A stretch of 64,000 nucleotides of DNA from Phascolarctos cinereus (lineage: Eukaryota; Chordata; Mammalia; Diprotodontia; Phascolarctidae): the NCBI RefSeq assembly GCF_002099425.1, contig NW_018344126.1:4428501-4492500 (forward strand), read 5' to 3'. Positions 63,858-64,000 of this stretch are shown one piece after another. The notes below the pieces were generated by a model. It saw only the letters and a list, made by a program, of their open reading frames with translations, was not told where the DNA came from and ran no database searches. How positions within the stretch are numbered: the first letter of the stretch is position 1; each line of letters opens with the position of its first letter. The translations under genes and the position numbers were made by a program.

Positions 63858-64000
63858 CACTTGTCAATAAGTCAATAAACATTTATTAAACACCTACTAT
63901 GTGCACATGGTGCAAAAGAAAGACAGTTGCTGCCTTCAAGGATTTTACAGTCTAAGGAGGAAGATGAAGATGAAACACAAAACTAAAAAGGTCAGAGGGA
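63858..64000 (-). mobile_element. L2 LINE 3' end, running off the window
   Basis: 'gtcaataaacatttattaaa', 'cacctactatgtgcacatgg' and 'ttgctgccttcaaggatttt' follow the reverse L2 terminus. Confidence 0.65.

Overview
The window is AT-rich vertebrate nuclear DNA and almost certainly marsupial. Its commonest repeats are tRNA-derived CORE-SINEs of the MIR/THER and MAR1 type, with the marsupial head 'gcagctagatggcgcagtgg' and the shared core 'tgtgtgaccctgggcaagtc'. Around them lie many L2, L3/CR1 and marsupial-type L1 LINEs, hAT-type MITEs and solitary LTRs. Four SINE copies resemble the young Australian-marsupial family WSINE1 (A-rich or AATAAA tail, doubled 'acacttgacacttac' core), so an australidelphian source is likely. 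That is a judgement from recalled consensus sequences, not a database search. There are no bacterial-style genes, operons, CRISPR arrays or rRNA/tRNA genes.

No complete protein-coding gene can be supported. The long open frames fall in microsatellites or in LINE remnants: L2 reverse-transcriptase pieces near 4384-4610, 38760-39208 and 58385-59130, and L1 ORF1 near 2200-3190. The best candidate for host coding sequence is one unrecognised 104-base exon-like segment at 60846-60949 on the plus strand. It has a branch site, a pyrimidine tract, AG and GT borders and one open frame. L1 and LTR copies run mostly on the minus strand (about 14 of 18 L1 pieces, 4 of 5 LTRs). This is what one expects in a long intron of a plus-strand gene, so the window may be intronic.

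Layout: 1-9915 is dense nested LINE/SINE material. 11115-13300 is a long L3/CR1 copy with two inverted insertions of an unnamed ~530-base repeat. 13500-18500 is mostly single-copy, with an LTR at 15245-15640 and two enhancer-like AT-rich blocks. 18700-22870 is L2/L1 rich. 23240-24690, 29050-30560, 31990-32785, 34810-36480, 40280-43070 and 47650-48165 are repeat-poor and are candidates for constrained non-coding DNA. 37190-39350 and 43260-43780 combine microsatellites with LTR remnants and L2. 51235-54265 holds an LTR with possible internal sequence and a plus-strand L1. 57300-60410 contains an L1 that cleanly split a SINE, followed by a 1.4-kb L2 and two tandem MIRs. The end of the window has L2, CR1 and SINE pieces.

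The most notable finds are: the inverted ~170-base repeat pair (11780-11951 / 12748-12922), in which one copy carries flanking LINE sequence belonging to the other locus; three copies of the unnamed ~530-base repeat; two hAT-type MITEs whose 8-base target duplications can still be read; and the candidate exon. No new defence, regulatory or metabolic system is visible.
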